Position numbers and translations under genes: made by a program. Below are positions 10,041 to 22,242 of a stretch of 64,000 bases of DNA, piece after piece (the stretch's first letter is position 1; every line of letters starts with the position of its first letter). Origin of the DNA: Sphingomonas aliaeris (GTDB taxonomy: Bacteria; Pseudomonadota; Alphaproteobacteria; Sphingomonadales; Sphingomonadaceae). The stretch spans positions 1,986,501-2,050,500 of the forward strand of contig NZ_CP061035.1 in NCBI RefSeq assembly GCF_016743815.1, given 5' to 3'. The notes under the pieces were generated by a model. The model did not search any database. It worked only from the letters and a program-made list of their open reading frames with translations, and was not told the DNA's origin.

Positions 10041-11048
10041 ATGGCTGCACGCTTCGTCGCGCCGCTGGCCGTCTCGATGGGCGATCCGGCTGGCATCGGG
10101 CCGGAAATCATCGCCAAGGCCTGGGCCGAGCGCGGCGCGAACGACCTGCCACCGTTCTTCGCGGTCGGGGACGCGCGCGCTGTCGCGGCGGTATGGGACG
10201 GCCCGGTCGTCCCGATCCTCGACCCTGCCGAGGCGAACGACGCATTTGCGCGCGGCCTTCCCGTGCTGGGCGTCGATGACGGCGGACATATTTCGCCCGG
10301 CTATCCGGACGTAGACGGCGCCCGATGCGCGCTGCATTCGCTTGAGGTCGCCGCCGGTCTCGCGCGGTCCGACGCGGCAAGCGCGCTCGTCACCGGGCCG
10401 GTGTCCAAGGCGCAACTCTACCAAATCGGCTTCTCCTATCCCGGCCAGACCGAATTCGTCGCCGAACGCTGCGGCGTATCGCGAGAGAATGCGGTAATGA
10501 TGCTGGCCGGTCCGTCGCTGCGGGTCGTGCCGATCACGACGCATGTCGCGCTCGATCTGGTCTCGTCCATGCTGTCGATCGACCTGATCGTGGCAAAGGG
10601 CCGTGCCACGGCCCGTGGGTTGCAGAAGAACTTCGGTATCGAGCGCCCCCGTCTCGCTTTTGCCGGGTTCAACCCGCACGCCGGCGAAGGCGGCGCGATC
10701 GGACGCGAGGAGATCGACTGCATCATCCCCGCGATCGCGCAATTGCGGGACGAAGGCATAGACGCATCCGGCCCGTTTGCCGCCGACACGATGTTCCATG
10801 CCCGCGCTCGCAGCCAATATGATGCGGCCGTTTGCTGCTATCACGATCAGGCGCTGATCCCGTTGAAGACGCTGCATTTCGACGAAGGCGTCAACTTCAC
10901 CCTGGGCTTGCCGATCGTCCGCACATCGCCCGATCACGGCACCGCATTCGGTATTGCGGGCAAGAACGTTGCGCATCCCGGCGCGATGATCGCCGCGATC
11001 CGCATGGCCGGGGACGCCACCGAGCGCCGCGCCGCGCGACTATTGTGA
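10041..11048 (+). CDS. pdxA: 4-hydroxythreonine-4-phosphate dehydrogenase
   Basis: PdxA oxidises 4-phosphohydroxy-L-threonine in DXP-dependent pyridoxal phosphate synthesis. The 335-residue product begins with the family signature [12 protein letters not shown], then shows [34 protein letters not shown] (metal-binding His), [12 protein letters not shown] and [17 protein letters not shown] 10041 is chosen over an upstream ORF start because TGAGGA precedes it. Its stop overlaps the GTG start of ksgA. Confidence 0.96.
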   Translation: MAARFVAPLAVSMGDPAGIGPEIIAKAWAERGANDLPPFFAVGDARAVAAVWDGPVVPILDPAEANDAFARGLPVLGVDDGGHISPGYPDVDGARCALHSLEVAAGLARSDAASALVTGPVSKAQLYQIGFSYPGQTEFVAERCGVSRENAVMMLAGPSLRVVPITTHVALDLVSSMLSIDLIVAKGRATARGLQKNFGIERPRLAFAGFNPHAGEGGAIGREEIDCIIPAIAQLRDEGIDASGPFAADTMFHARARSQYDAAVCCYHDQALIPLKTLHFDEGVNFTLGLPIVRTSPDHGTAFGIAGKNVAHPGAMIAAIRMAGDATERRAARLL

Positions 11049-11881
11049 GCGACACCGCCCCCCTGCCCCAGTTGCCGGCGTTGCGGGACGTCATCGCGCG
11101 TCACGGCCTCAACGCCAGCAAGGCGCTGGGGCAGAACTTCCTGCTCGATGGGCAGTTGCTCGCGCGGATCGCGCGCATCCCCGGCGACCTGAAGGATGCA
11201 GACGTGTTCGAGGTCGGCCCCGGCCCCGGCGGCCTTACCCGCGCGCTGCTTCAGGCCGGCGCCCGTGTCACCGCGGTCGAGCGCGATCGCCGCTGCATCC
11301 CGGCGCTTGTCGAACTTAGTGACGCCTTTCCCGGGAAGCTTCGCGTGATCGAGGACGACGCGATGGAGATCGACGCGCCCGCCCTGTTTGTGGGCAAACC
11401 GCACATCGCTTCAAACCTGCCGTATAATATCGGCACCGCCCTACTCGTCCGCTGGCTGTCCACAGACTGGTCGCCTTGGTGGCAGAGCCTGACGCTAATG
11501 TTCCAGAAGGAGGTCGCCGATCGGATCGTGGCGAATACCGGCGACGATGCCTATGGGCGCCTCGCGGTGCTGGCGCAGTGGCGATCGACCGCGAAGCTCG
11601 CCATGCCGGTTCACCGTTCGGCCTTCACCCCGCCGCCCAAGGTCATGTCGGCGGTCGTGCACATCACGCCGGATGGAGCACCCGAGGGTGTGAAGTTCGC
11701 GGTTCTGGAACGATTGACGGCGGCGGCATTCGGTCAGCGCCGCAAGATGCTTCGCCAGAGCGTGAAGGGCCTGCCCGGTGCGCTGGAGGCGTTGGAAGCC
11801 GTAGGGATCGAGGCGACGCGACGTGCGGAGACGGTCAGCGTCGCGGAGTTCGTCGAGGTTGCGCGAGTGATGAGCCGGTAG
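11045..11881 (+). CDS. ksgA: 16S rRNA (adenine1518/1519-N6)-dimethyltransferase
   Basis: KsgA (RsmA) dimethylates two adjacent adenosines of the 3' end hairpin of 16S rRNA during 30S maturation. The GTG start at 11045 overlaps the pdxA stop. The product shows the substrate-binding LGQNFLLD, the SAM-binding [14 protein letters not shown], and the catalytic NLPYNIGT motif, followed by a C-terminal domain with [11 protein letters not shown]. The length of 278 residues is normal. It closes the lptD-surA-pdxA-ksgA set, and the palindromic repeat with its IS element lies just downstream. Confidence 0.96.
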   Translation: MSDTAPLPQLPALRDVIARHGLNASKALGQNFLLDGQLLARIARIPGDLKDADVFEVGPGPGGLTRALLQAGARVTAVERDRRCIPALVELSDAFPGKLRVIEDDAMEIDAPALFVGKPHIASNLPYNIGTALLVRWLSTDWSPWWQSLTLMFQKEVADRIVANTGDDAYGRLAVLAQWRSTAKLAMPVHRSAFTPPPKVMSAVVHITPDGAPEGVKFAVLERLTAAAFGQRRKMLRQSVKGLPGALEALEAVGIEATRRAETVSVAEFVEVARVMSR

Positions 11882-11914
11882 GGACGCGCTCAAATAGCGC
11901 GCGCGGGATAATAT

Positions 11915-11967
11915 GTTCGTGCTGAGCTTATCGAAGCAACTGTCCCCGGGGCACGCTCTTCGACAAG
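11915..11967. repeat. Left part of a palindromic repeat split by the IS110 element
   Basis: The arm GTTCGTGCTGAGCTTATCGAAG (11915-11936) pairs with CTTCGACAAG (11958-11967) continued across the IS by CTCAGGACGAAC (13131-13142); 20 of 22 positions match. Removing 11968-13130 therefore restores an ordinary sphingomonad-type intergenic palindrome downstream of ksgA. Confidence 0.85.
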
Positions 11968-12000
11968 CTTGTCTGTCTGGAATGGTGTAATCGGCAAGGT

Positions 12001-12160
12001 GCCTGAGCCGGGTGGCCACCCGGCTCAGGCGGCGGATGTGAGGCCGTTCGACAAGCCGGTCGACAAAGACCGTTCCTGAGCAGGGCCACATCCGTCTTCC
12101 CAAACCCCGGACAGTTGCCTGGGGCCGTGCTTACGGACCCCGCATGACAAGCTTGGGAGA
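12001..12160 (+). ncRNA. Predicted IS110 bridge RNA
   Basis: Three consecutive structures can be drawn. First is a perfect 15-bp hairpin at 12001-12030. The target-binding loop is closed by CGGATGTG (12033-12040) and CACATCCG (12087-12094), with a small hairpin at 12057-12072. The donor-binding loop is closed by TCTTCCCAA (12095-12103) and TTGGGAGA (12153-12160), with a hairpin at 12121-12141. In the target loop TTCGACAAG (12047-12055) equals the left target and TCCTGAG (12074-12080) is complementary to CTCAGGA of the right target. In the donor loop ACAGTTGC (12111-12118) equals the right end plus core and GACAAG (12146-12151) is complementary to CTTGTC of the left end. The transcript ends are not known. 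Confidence 0.85.
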
Positions 12161-12167
12161 CCGGATC

Positions 12168-13121
12168 ATGTCACACTCCGACCTCTTTGTCGGCATCGAT
12201 GTTGCCAAGGACGAACTCGTTATCCACGCTCATCCGGCAGGAATGCTCTGGCGGGTACCCAATACCAAGACCGGCATTGCCGCACTCGGCCGCAAGCTTG
12301 TCCGGCTTGCCGGTACGGCGTGCCTGCGGATCGGCTTCGAGGCATCGGGCGGTTACGAGCGCAAGCTCGCCATCCTGCTCGATCGGATGGACGTTACAGC
12401 CTATCTCCTCGATCCGGCACGCGTGCGCAGTTTCGCCCGTGCCGAGCGACAACTCGCGAAAACCGACCCACTCGATGCGGCCGTCATCGCGCGGTGTCTG
12501 GCAGCACTGCATCCCGAACTGACGCCCTATGTCCATGATCCCGAGGCCGTGAGGCTGGCCGAGCATGTCCGCATGCGCGATCTTGCCGTCGCCCAGGCGG
12601 TCCAGTTCGGCAATCAGTTGGAGAGCATCGCCGATCCCGCCATGCGCCGCCTCGTCGTCGCGCAGGTCGCACGGCTCAAGGCCCTGGTTCTGCGCATCGA
12701 AAAAGCCATTGCCAGCGTCATCGCCGCCTCGCCCGATCTGGCCGCTCGCGAAGCCCTGCTCCGCACAGCACCCGGCGTCGGGCCGGTCGTTGCCGCATGC
12801 CTGCTGGCACGCATGCCAGAACTCGGACGCCTCTCCAGTCGACAGGTCGCAGCGCTTGCTGGCCTCGCCCCCTTCGATCGCCAAAGCGGCAAGACCAGCC
12901 GGCCGGGGCGATGCTCGGGCGGCAGGCCCAGCATCAGGCGTTGTCTCTATCTGGCCGCGCTCAGCATCGCGCGCTCGGGCAAGGGGCAACTCGCCGCTAC
13001 CACCAACCGCCTGCGAGAGGCCGGCAAACCCTTCAAGCTTGCCATCGTCGCCACAATGCGAAAACTGCTCGTAACCCTCAACGCGATGGTCAAAAACAAT
13101 ACCGAATATCGCACCGCGTGA
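12168..13121 (+). CDS. IS110-family DEDD transposase
   Basis: The 317-residue enzyme carries the RuvC-like DEDD domain: FVGIDVAKDEL (Asp), FEASGGYERKL (Glu) and KTDPLDAAVIARCL (two Asp). A helical linker follows, and then the C-terminal transposase_20 domain with LLRTAPGVGPVVAACLLARMP and the GRPSIRRCLYLAAL segment expected to hold the catalytic serine region. All expected catalytic acids are visible and the frame is intact, so it may be active. ATG 12168 is preferred because GGGAGA lies seven bases upstream; the earlier ATG at 12144 lies within the predicted bridge RNA. Confidence 0.93.
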   Translation: MSHSDLFVGIDVAKDELVIHAHPAGMLWRVPNTKTGIAALGRKLVRLAGTACLRIGFEASGGYERKLAILLDRMDVTAYLLDPARVRSFARAERQLAKTDPLDAAVIARCLAALHPELTPYVHDPEAVRLAEHVRMRDLAVAQAVQFGNQLESIADPAMRRLVVAQVARLKALVLRIEKAIASVIAASPDLAAREALLRTAPGVGPVVAACLLARMPELGRLSSRQVAALAGLAPFDRQSGKTSRPGRCSGGRPSIRRCLYLAALSIARSGKGQLAATTNRLREAGKPFKLAIVATMRKLLVTLNAMVKNNTEYRTA

Positions 13122-13130
13122 ACACAGTTG

Positions 13131-13144
13131 CTCAGGACGAACGG
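13131..13144. repeat. Right part of the split palindromic repeat
   Basis: CTCAGGACGAACGG completes the arm that begins at 11958 on the other side of the IS. It contains the right-hand core CT (13131-13132) and the right target sequence CAGGA read by the bridge-RNA guide. Confidence 0.8.
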
Positions 13145-13239
13145 GGGATCGGGGTAAGATGCCAAAGAAGCGCGCCGGTGCGTGTCGCGCGCTTACGCCC
13201 GAAGTCACGCTGTGCAAAACCGGCACCGCCCGCCCGGCA

Positions 13240-13764
13240 TCAGGGCTTTCCGGTCACCGGCTTATCCGGGATCTTCCCCGGCACGACGGTTGTGGCCGCC
13301 GTCTGCACCGGCGGGCCCTTGGTTATAGCGGCAGCCAGCGCGGTGCCCTCGGGACATGCCGCCTTGCCGCACAGCGTCCGGATCTTGCCGAGATTGGCCT
13401 TGGCCTGCATGACCGCGCCCTTCATCACCAGTGCCTCGCCCTGACCTTTCAGCGCAAGCCGGTCGTTCGGTTCCAGCAGCAATGCCTCACGGTACAGGCG
13501 GATCGCCTTGCCCGGCAGGCCGCGCGCCTGCGCCACGTCGCCCAACGTCACGAAGCCGGCCCGATTGCGCGGATCGACCGCGAGCGCGGTTTCGATCAGG
13601 TCGGTCGCGCCGTCCAGATTACCGGCGGCCTGCGCTGCACGCCCCTGCGCCAGCAGCGCCAGCGACCGCGGATCGATCTGCTCGTCCGCGCGCTGACCGT
13701 GCAATGATGTCGACATCGTCAGCAACGTAAGCCCGACGGCAGCGGCGACGGAAGAATAACGCAT
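13240..13764 (-). CDS. Exported tetratricopeptide-repeat protein
   Basis: From ATG 13764 the product is about 174 residues with an N-terminal signal peptide ([21 protein letters not shown]). Two to three TPR-like helical pairs follow, for instance [20 protein letters not shown] and [21 protein letters not shown] with the P-x-N turn, and then a second unit around [18 protein letters not shown]. The C-terminus is a proline- and threonine-rich tail. It probably serves as a periplasmic protein-interaction module; the partner is unknown. GGAGAG precedes the start. It is followed on the same strand by nothing but the IS and repeat. Confidence 0.75.
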   Translation of the reverse strand: MRYSSVAAAVGLTLLTMSTSLHGQRADEQIDPRSLALLAQGRAAQAAGNLDGATDLIETALAVDPRNRAGFVTLGDVAQARGLPGKAIRLYREALLLEPNDRLALKGQGEALVMKGAVMQAKANLGKIRTLCGKAACPEGTALAAAITKGPPVQTAATTVVPGKIPDKPVTGKP

Positions 13765-13812
13765 GATGCTCTCCAGCCCAGATATTCCGAGTTTACCCAC
13801 GATGGCGCCGGG

Positions 13813-14988
13813 CTAGCACGCGCGCCGAAGGCGTGCGACAAAAAATCCGTCGGTCGCGTCATGTGCGGGAGTCAATCGCACGCCCGGGCCATGCGGCCGG
13901 CCGGCGGGCAATGCCAGCGTGTCGATGGTCCAACCGGCATTGGCTGCAAGGAACGCAGAGACCTGACCCGCCCCTTCCTCGTCCAGCAGCGAGCAGACGA
14001 TATAGACCAGTGTTCCGCCCGGCTTCACCAGCGCGGCGGCTACGGTCATCACCTCGGACTGGACCCGTACCAAACGTGCGATCCGGTCCGGCGTCAGTCT
14101 CCAGCGTGCTTCCGGGTTGCGCCGCCACGTGCCCGTTCCTGAGCAGGGCGCATCGACCAGCACGCAATCCGCGCTGTCGGCCCAATCCTCCAGCGCTTCC
14201 ATCTCGCGACCGGGATTGAGCAACCGGGTCTCGATGATCGTTGCGCCGGCTCGTTCTGCGCGCGGCGTGAGCCGCGACAGCCGCGCGCGATCGGTGTCGG
14301 TCGCCAGCAGCACGCCCTGGTTTCCCATCGCCGCGGCGAGCGCCAGCGTCTTGCCACCCGCGCCGGCACACAGATCGACGACGCGCTGGCCTGCCGACGC
14401 CTCCGCCGCGGTCGCGACGATCTGGCTGCCCGCGTCCTGAACTTCCAACGCGCCCTCGCGAAAGGCTTCGAGCGCCTCGACATTCGTGCCCGATGGCAAA
14501 CGCCATGCGCCATCGACAGCCGTAATTTCCTGCGCGCCCTCGATCGGAGCCGGTGCGGGCTTCAGCCGGTTGATGCGGATATCCAACGGCGCCCGGTCGA
14601 TCAGGGCGGGCAATTCTTCCGCCGCGATCCCGGATGCGAGCAGCTTTTTCACGATCCACGCAGGGGCGACGCCGCGCACGGCGGCTTTTTCATCCGCCCC
14701 GATCGCCGCCGGTGCGTGCGCCGAACCGTCGAACAGAGCGCGCATCTCCGCATCGCCTTCCGCGAGTGCGAGCATCGCCGCCCGGCCGCTCTCGGGCCGC
14801 TCGCCGAGCATTCGGATCGCGGCGTAGACAAGTTCGCGCACCGCGCGCCGATCCTTGCTGCCGGCATAGCGGCGCTGGCCGAAATATTTCGCGATGATCG
14901 TATCTGCCGCTGCTCCGGAGTCCCGCGCGGCGGCGGTGATCGCGTCGAGCAAGTCGATCGCGGCCTGGATACGGGCGGAGGGTGTCAT
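13813..14988 (-). CDS. rsmB: RsmB/NOP-family rRNA cytosine-C5 methyltransferase
   Basis: The 391-residue protein has an N-terminal NusB-like helical RNA-binding domain (DRRAVRELVYAAIRML) and a C-terminal Rossmann methyltransferase domain. The SAM-binding motif VVDLCAGAGGKTLALAA, the DAPCSGTGTWRRNPE motif IV with its cysteine, and the YIVCSLLDEEG motif VI cysteine are all present. It most likely methylates a cytosine of 16S rRNA, although other NOP-family targets cannot be excluded. Its G-rich ribosome-binding site lies in the arm of the palindromic repeat at 14990-15187. Confidence 0.88.
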   Translation of the reverse strand: MTPSARIQAAIDLLDAITAAARDSGAAADTIIAKYFGQRRYAGSKDRRAVRELVYAAIRMLGERPESGRAAMLALAEGDAEMRALFDGSAHAPAAIGADEKAAVRGVAPAWIVKKLLASGIAAEELPALIDRAPLDIRINRLKPAPAPIEGAQEITAVDGAWRLPSGTNVEALEAFREGALEVQDAGSQIVATAAEASAGQRVVDLCAGAGGKTLALAAAMGNQGVLLATDTDRARLSRLTPRAERAGATIIETRLLNPGREMEALEDWADSADCVLVDAPCSGTGTWRRNPEARWRLTPDRIARLVRVQSEVMTVAAALVKPGGTLVYIVCSLLDEEGAGQVSAFLAANAGWTIDTLALPAGRPHGPGVRLTPAHDATDGFFVARLRRAC

Positions 14989-14989
14989 T

Positions 14990-15187
14990 CTTCCCCCCTC
15001 CCGCTTGCGGGAGGGGTCGGGGAGGGCTCGCTATATCGGAAGGTGTGTTCATGGCCCTCCCCTAGCCCAGTTCCAGGTGAACGACACCCCGTGTCGTTCA
15101 GGTCATGCCGGGGGCATGACCGACCTGGAACTCGCAAGCGGGAGGGGGAATTATCTTGTAGTAGTCCCTCCCTTTCAGGGAGGGGAG
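14990..15187. repeat. Composite palindromic repeat with a nested three-way junction
   Basis: G/C-rich arms of the same family as 1221-1341 flank a central inverted repeat: AGTTCCAGGT (15069-15078) with ACCTGGAACT (15123-15132). Inside that stem lie two perfect hairpins, GAACGACAC/GTGTCGTTC (15079-15099) and GGTCATGCC/GGCATGACC (15101-15121). In single-stranded form it would make a three-way junction. It separates guaB from rsmB and supplies the Shine-Dalgarno region of rsmB. Confidence 0.82.
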
Positions 15188-15193
15188 AAACCC

Positions 15194-18437
<3,244 letters not shown>

Positions 18438-18611
18438 CGGAAGTCTCCTAAAATTTCGCCACGGTTATGTCCGTGTGCGTTTAAAGTCGTTGATCTGCGC
18501 TTATCGTCACGATCGCCCGCGTGTCCAGAACACATCGCCAAAGGTGCTAAGTGTTGAGCCGTCCGGGGGTTTGGACTAGTTGGGCCATCCCGAGTTTGCA
18601 GGACCAATTTG

Positions 18612-19319
18612 ATGACGGCAACGATCGCGCTCGTCGACGACGATCGCAACATCCTGACCTCGGTATCCATAGGCCTGCAGGCCGAGGGGTTCGTCACGCG
18701 GGTTTATTCCGATGGCGAGACGGCGTTGAAAGCGCTGATCGAAAACCCGCCGGATCTCGCCATTTTCGATATCAAGATGCCGCGTATGGACGGGCTGGAA
18801 CTGCTCCGTCGGCTGCGTGAGAAGCAGTCCACCCCAGTCATCTTCCTGACATCCAAGGATGACGAACTGGACGAAGCGCTTGGCCTCGCAATGGGCGCGG
18901 ACGATTATATCGCCAAACCTTTCAGCCAGCGCCTGCTCGTCGCGCGCATCCGTGCGATCCTGCGTCGTACCGAACTGGCACAATCGGGGTCGGCCGGTGA
19001 CGCGGAGGTTGCCGCGGGCGAACTCGCGCGCGGGCGTCTGGCGATGGACACGGCGCGACATCGGGTCACTTGGGGCGGCGTGAACGTCACGCTGACCGTC
19101 ACCGAATTCCTGATCCTGGAAACGCTTGCGCAGCGCCCCGGCATCGTCAAGACGCGCAACCAGTTGATGGACGCTGCCTATCAGGACGACATCTATGTCG
19201 ACGACCGCACGATCGATAGCCATATCAAGCGCGTGCGACGGAAGTTCAGGCAGATCGATCCGGAATTCGACGCGATCGAAACGCTGTACGGCGCGGGATA
19301 TCGATTTTCCGAGGAATGA
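18612..19319 (+). CDS. chvI: ChvI-type response regulator (OmpR family)
   Basis: The 235-residue protein has a receiver domain with the acidic pair LVDDD, the phosphoacceptor Asp in [11 protein letters not shown], the Thr in IFLTSKDDE and the Lys in YIAKPFS. It is followed by an OmpR-type winged-helix domain with [14 protein letters not shown] and [16 protein letters not shown]. ChvI homologues (ExoR/ChvG/ChvI system) respond to envelope and acid stress in alphaproteobacteria. ATG 18612 is preferred over the adjoining TTG. Its stop overlaps chvG as ATGA, and the following hprK-rapZ-EIIA-HPr order matches the usual chvIG locus. Confidence 0.93.
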   Translation: MTATIALVDDDRNILTSVSIGLQAEGFVTRVYSDGETALKALIENPPDLAIFDIKMPRMDGLELLRRLREKQSTPVIFLTSKDDELDEALGLAMGADDYIAKPFSQRLLVARIRAILRRTELAQSGSAGDAEVAAGELARGRLAMDTARHRVTWGGVNVTLTVTEFLILETLAQRPGIVKTRNQLMDAAYQDDIYVDDRTIDSHIKRVRRKFRQIDPEFDAIETLYGAGYRFSEE

Positions 19320-20876
19320 CGCCCGCGACGATGAACGATGACAACGAACTGAGCCTGCGCTGGTCCGGGCGCGTTTCGCTGACGCCGCGCATTCTAGCGG
19401 TCAACATCTTCGCGCTGGCCCTTTTGGCAGGCGGTTTCTTCTATCTCGATTCCTATCGCAGCCGGATCCTCGACAGCCGGCTGGCGCAGGCTGGTCGCGA
19501 AGCGCGACTGATTGCCGAAGCGCTGCGGTCGGTCGAGCCGGAAAGCCGCGACGCGCTCATGCTCCGGCTCTCCAAGGATACGGGTGCGCGGTTGCGGCTA
19601 TACGACCAGACGGGGAAGCTTTCCGTCGATACGAGAGCCCTCGGGCTTCGGAACATGGTGCTGCGATACCCCGACAAGCAGGGGCGCGGCAAAGCGGCCG
19701 CACGCTTCCTCGATGCGATGATCGATACCGTCGTCGGCGCACCGCGTCCTCCGTTGTACCGCGAACGCGCCGACGGGTTTTCGTGGCCGGACGTCCGGGC
19801 GGCAAGCAGCGGCAATGTGGTCTCCGCGACCGTCTGGCGGGCGCCGGATCGAACCCCCGTGCTGACGGCCGCCGCGCTCGTTGCCGGACACGGGATCGTC
19901 ATGACGACCGCGAATGCGACCGATATCACGCAGACGGTACGCGTCGAGCGCTTCAGGCTGAGCGTCGTCCTGCTGATCGTATCCCTGGTCTCCATATTGT
20001 TGTCACTATTCCTTGCGCGAACGATCGTCCGCCCGCTGCGCCGGCTGGCCCGCGCGGCGGTTCGCGTACGATTGGGGCGCGCGCGCGAAGTGGTGGTGCC
20101 CCGCCTGCCCTCCCGCCGCGACGAGATCGGCATGCTGGCGCGCGCACTCTCCGACATGAGCCTGGGCTTGCGCGCCCGGATCGACGCGACCGAGGCTTTC
20201 GCGGCGGATGTCACGCACGAAATGAAGAACCCGCTGGCATCGCTGCGATCCGCAGTGGAGAGCCTGTCGCTGGTCAAGGATTCGACCCTGCAGGCGCAAT
20301 TGTTGGCGATCGTTCGCGACGATGTGCATCGGCTCGATCGCCTGATCACCGACATATCCGAGGCATCGCGGCTGGACGGCCAGCTCAGTCGCGCGAAGTT
20401 CGAGCAGTTGAACATGGACGCGATGATCGCCGGACTACTGGCGCAACGCCAGGCGCGTGGCGTCGAGCGCGGTATCCGGTTGCGCTACGATCACAGCGAC
20501 GGCGACCGGATGATCGTGATGGGCGAAGGCGCTCGATTGGAGCGTGTGTTCGAAAACCTGCTCGACAATGCCGTCTCCTTCTCGCCCGACGGCGGCGTGA
20601 TCTCAATCGCCGCCGTCCGCGAAAACGATCTTTTGCGAATTACGGTCGAGGACGAAGGACCCGGCGTACCGGAGGATGCGCGCGAACAGGTGTTCAACCG
20701 CTTCCAGTCGCTGCGCCCCGCATCCGAGGAGTTCGGCAAGCATTCCGGTCTTGGTCTCGCGATCGCGAGGACCATCGTGGAAGCGCACCAGGGCGATATC
20801 ACGATCGAGATCGCGCGAGGATCGGGTCAACGGCGCGCGGTTCGTCGTTCGTTTGCCGCTGGCGGATCGCCGGTGA
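19316..20876 (+). CDS. chvG: ChvG-type sensor histidine kinase, C-terminus shifted by one base
   Basis: Two membrane helices (about residues 25-43 and 218-240) flank a periplasmic sensor domain. HAMP and the HisKA box with [12 protein letters not shown] (His near residue 301), N-box ENLLDNAV, G1 DEGPGVP and G2 GLGLAIA follow. Near 20813 the frame shifts: continuing in frame runs into hprK and gives a 662-residue fusion, while the neighbouring frame reads [20 protein letters not shown] then stops at 20876. That ending is typical of ChvG. One extra base around 20810-20815 explains it. In the repaired frame the stop overlaps the hprK GTG as GTGA. Confidence 0.88.
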
Positions 20877-21304
20877 CCGACGTGCCGTTGCAAGAGGTCC
20901 TGCACGTATCGACGGTTGCCATCCGTGGCCACGCCGTGCTGATCGAGGGGCAATCGGGTTCCGGAAAATCCGATCTGGCGCTGCGGCTCATCGATCGCGG
21001 CGCTATACTGGTCAGCGATGATTACACGATCCTGACGCGGCAAGGCGCTGCGCTTGTCGCTCGTGCGCCCGATACGATCGCGGGCAAGATCGAAGTGCGC
21101 GGTTTGGGAATCCTGACGGTGCCGTTCATGGCCGATATTCCGGTTGGGATGATCGTGCGGCTGACGGATCGGATCGAACGTATGCCGATGGCCCCGTCCG
21201 TGCGTTCGATCGCCGGATGTGAGATACACGAAATCGCTATCGACCCACATCACCCCTCCGCCCCGATCAAGGTGGAACTGGCGCTTGCACAGGAATTGTT
21301 CTGA
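20873..21304 (+). CDS. hprK: HPr kinase/phosphorylase, short alphaproteobacterial type
   Basis: HPrK phosphorylates HPr on a serine to tune the PTS regulatory cascade. The product of about 143 residues lacks the N-terminal domain of the Firmicutes enzyme, as usual in alphaproteobacteria. It shows the Walker A motif EGQSGSGKSDLALRLI, followed by LVSDDYTIL and the KIEVRGLGILTVPF segment of the HPrK signature. The start is GTG 20873, overlapping the chvG stop once the chvG shift is repaired; as sequenced it is in frame with chvG. The stop overlaps rapZ as TGATG. Confidence 0.9.
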   Translation: MTDVPLQEVLHVSTVAIRGHAVLIEGQSGSGKSDLALRLIDRGAILVSDDYTILTRQGAALVARAPDTIAGKIEVRGLGILTVPFMADIPVGMIVRLTDRIERMPMAPSVRSIAGCEIHEIAIDPHHPSAPIKVELALAQELF

Positions 21305-22242
21305 TGGCCGAACCGAAGGATATCCTGCTGGTGACCGGCCTGTCCGGTGCCGGCAAATCCACCGTGTTGCGGACCCTGGAGGATCTGGGGTGGGAAGTGG
21401 TCGACAACCTCCCGCTTCTGCTGCTCGACCGGTTGCTGAGCGCAGCCCTGCCGGAAGGATCTGACGGTGACGATCAACCGCTCGCCATCGGTATCGGCGC
21501 CCGGACGCGAGACTTCGATCCCGATCGCATCGTGCAGCGGATCAAGACGCTGCGCGAGCAGCACGGGCACGATATCGGCACGTTGTTCCTCGATTGCTCG
21601 GGATCGGAACTCGAGCGGCGATATTCCGAGACACGGCGGCGGCATCCGCTCGCCCTGGATCGACCGGCAAGCGACGGGATCGCGCGCGAACGCGAATTGC
21701 TGGCGCCGTTGCGCGGATGGGCCAATCGGTTGATCGACACGACCGATCTCACCGCGAACCAGTTGGCGCAACAGGTCCGCGAGACGTTTTCCGGCGAGCG
21801 GCTGGGATCGCCGACCCTGTCGATCACCTCGTTCGGCTTTGCGCGCGGCCTGCCCCGGAACGCCGATCTGGTGTTCGACATGCGCTTCCTGCGTAATCCG
21901 CACTGGGTTGCCGACCTGCGCCCCGGAACCGGGCTGGATGCCGATGTCAGTGCCTATATCGAGGAGGATACCGCCTATCCTGCCGCGATGGAGCAGATCG
22001 AGTCGCTCCTGCTGCTGTTGCTCCCGCGCTACAAAGCGGAGGGAAAATCTTACGTCACGATCGCATTCGGATGTACCGGAGGGAGACACCGGTCGGTTCA
22101 CGTCGCCGAACGGGTCGCGCGGCGGTTGCGCGACGCGGCATTTTCCCCCACGGTTGCACATCGTGATCTGGCCGCCGCGCCCCAGGATAGTCTGGAGGGC
22201 GCACCGGCAGACAGCACTGGCAGTGGAACGAAGTTGGAATGA
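21304..22242 (+). CDS. rapZ: RNase adapter RapZ (YvcJ family)
   Basis: RapZ-family proteins bind nucleotides and, in enterobacteria, guide RNase E to a small RNA; the alphaproteobacterial role is less clear. The 312-residue product has the N-terminal Walker A motif VTGLSGAGKSTVLRTLEDLG, the EVVDNLPLLLL segment, the FLDCSGSELERRYSETRRRHPL region and the C-terminal AFGCTGGRHRSVHVAERVA domain, all family hallmarks. It overlaps hprK upstream and the EIIA gene downstream (ATGA), consistent with one transcript. Confidence 0.95.
   Translation: MAEPKDILLVTGLSGAGKSTVLRTLEDLGWEVVDNLPLLLLDRLLSAALPEGSDGDDQPLAIGIGARTRDFDPDRIVQRIKTLREQHGHDIGTLFLDCSGSELERRYSETRRRHPLALDRPASDGIARERELLAPLRGWANRLIDTTDLTANQLAQQVRETFSGERLGSPTLSITSFGFARGLPRNADLVFDMRFLRNPHWVADLRPGTGLDADVSAYIEEDTAYPAAMEQIESLLLLLLPRYKAEGKSYVTIAFGCTGGRHRSVHVAERVARRLRDAAFSPTVAHRDLAAAPQDSLEGAPADSTGSGTKLE

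Larger units (their letters stand above)
11968..13130. mobile_element. IS110-family insertion sequence (about 1163 bp)
   Basis: Boundaries are deduced from the interrupted palindrome. The left junction reads TTCGACAAG-CT-TGTCTG and the right junction reads ACAGTTG-CT-CAGGAC, so a CT dinucleotide core flanks the insert. There are no terminal inverted repeats and no longer target duplication, as expected for IS110 elements that recombine with a DEDD transposase. About 200 bases of non-coding left end precede the transposase and only nine bases follow it before the core. That asymmetry is the IS110-group layout in which the left end encodes the bridge RNA. Confidence 0.88.

Noticed and set aside
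14990..15187. Riboswitch or attenuator upstream of rsmB
   Set aside because: The hairpins are explained by repeat-family palindromes also found at 1221-1341; no known riboswitch pattern is seen.
19316..21304. True evolutionary fusion of ChvG and HPr kinase
   Set aside because: The neighbouring frame encodes a typical ChvG C-terminus and a stop overlapping an hprK start, so a one-base shift is the better explanation.
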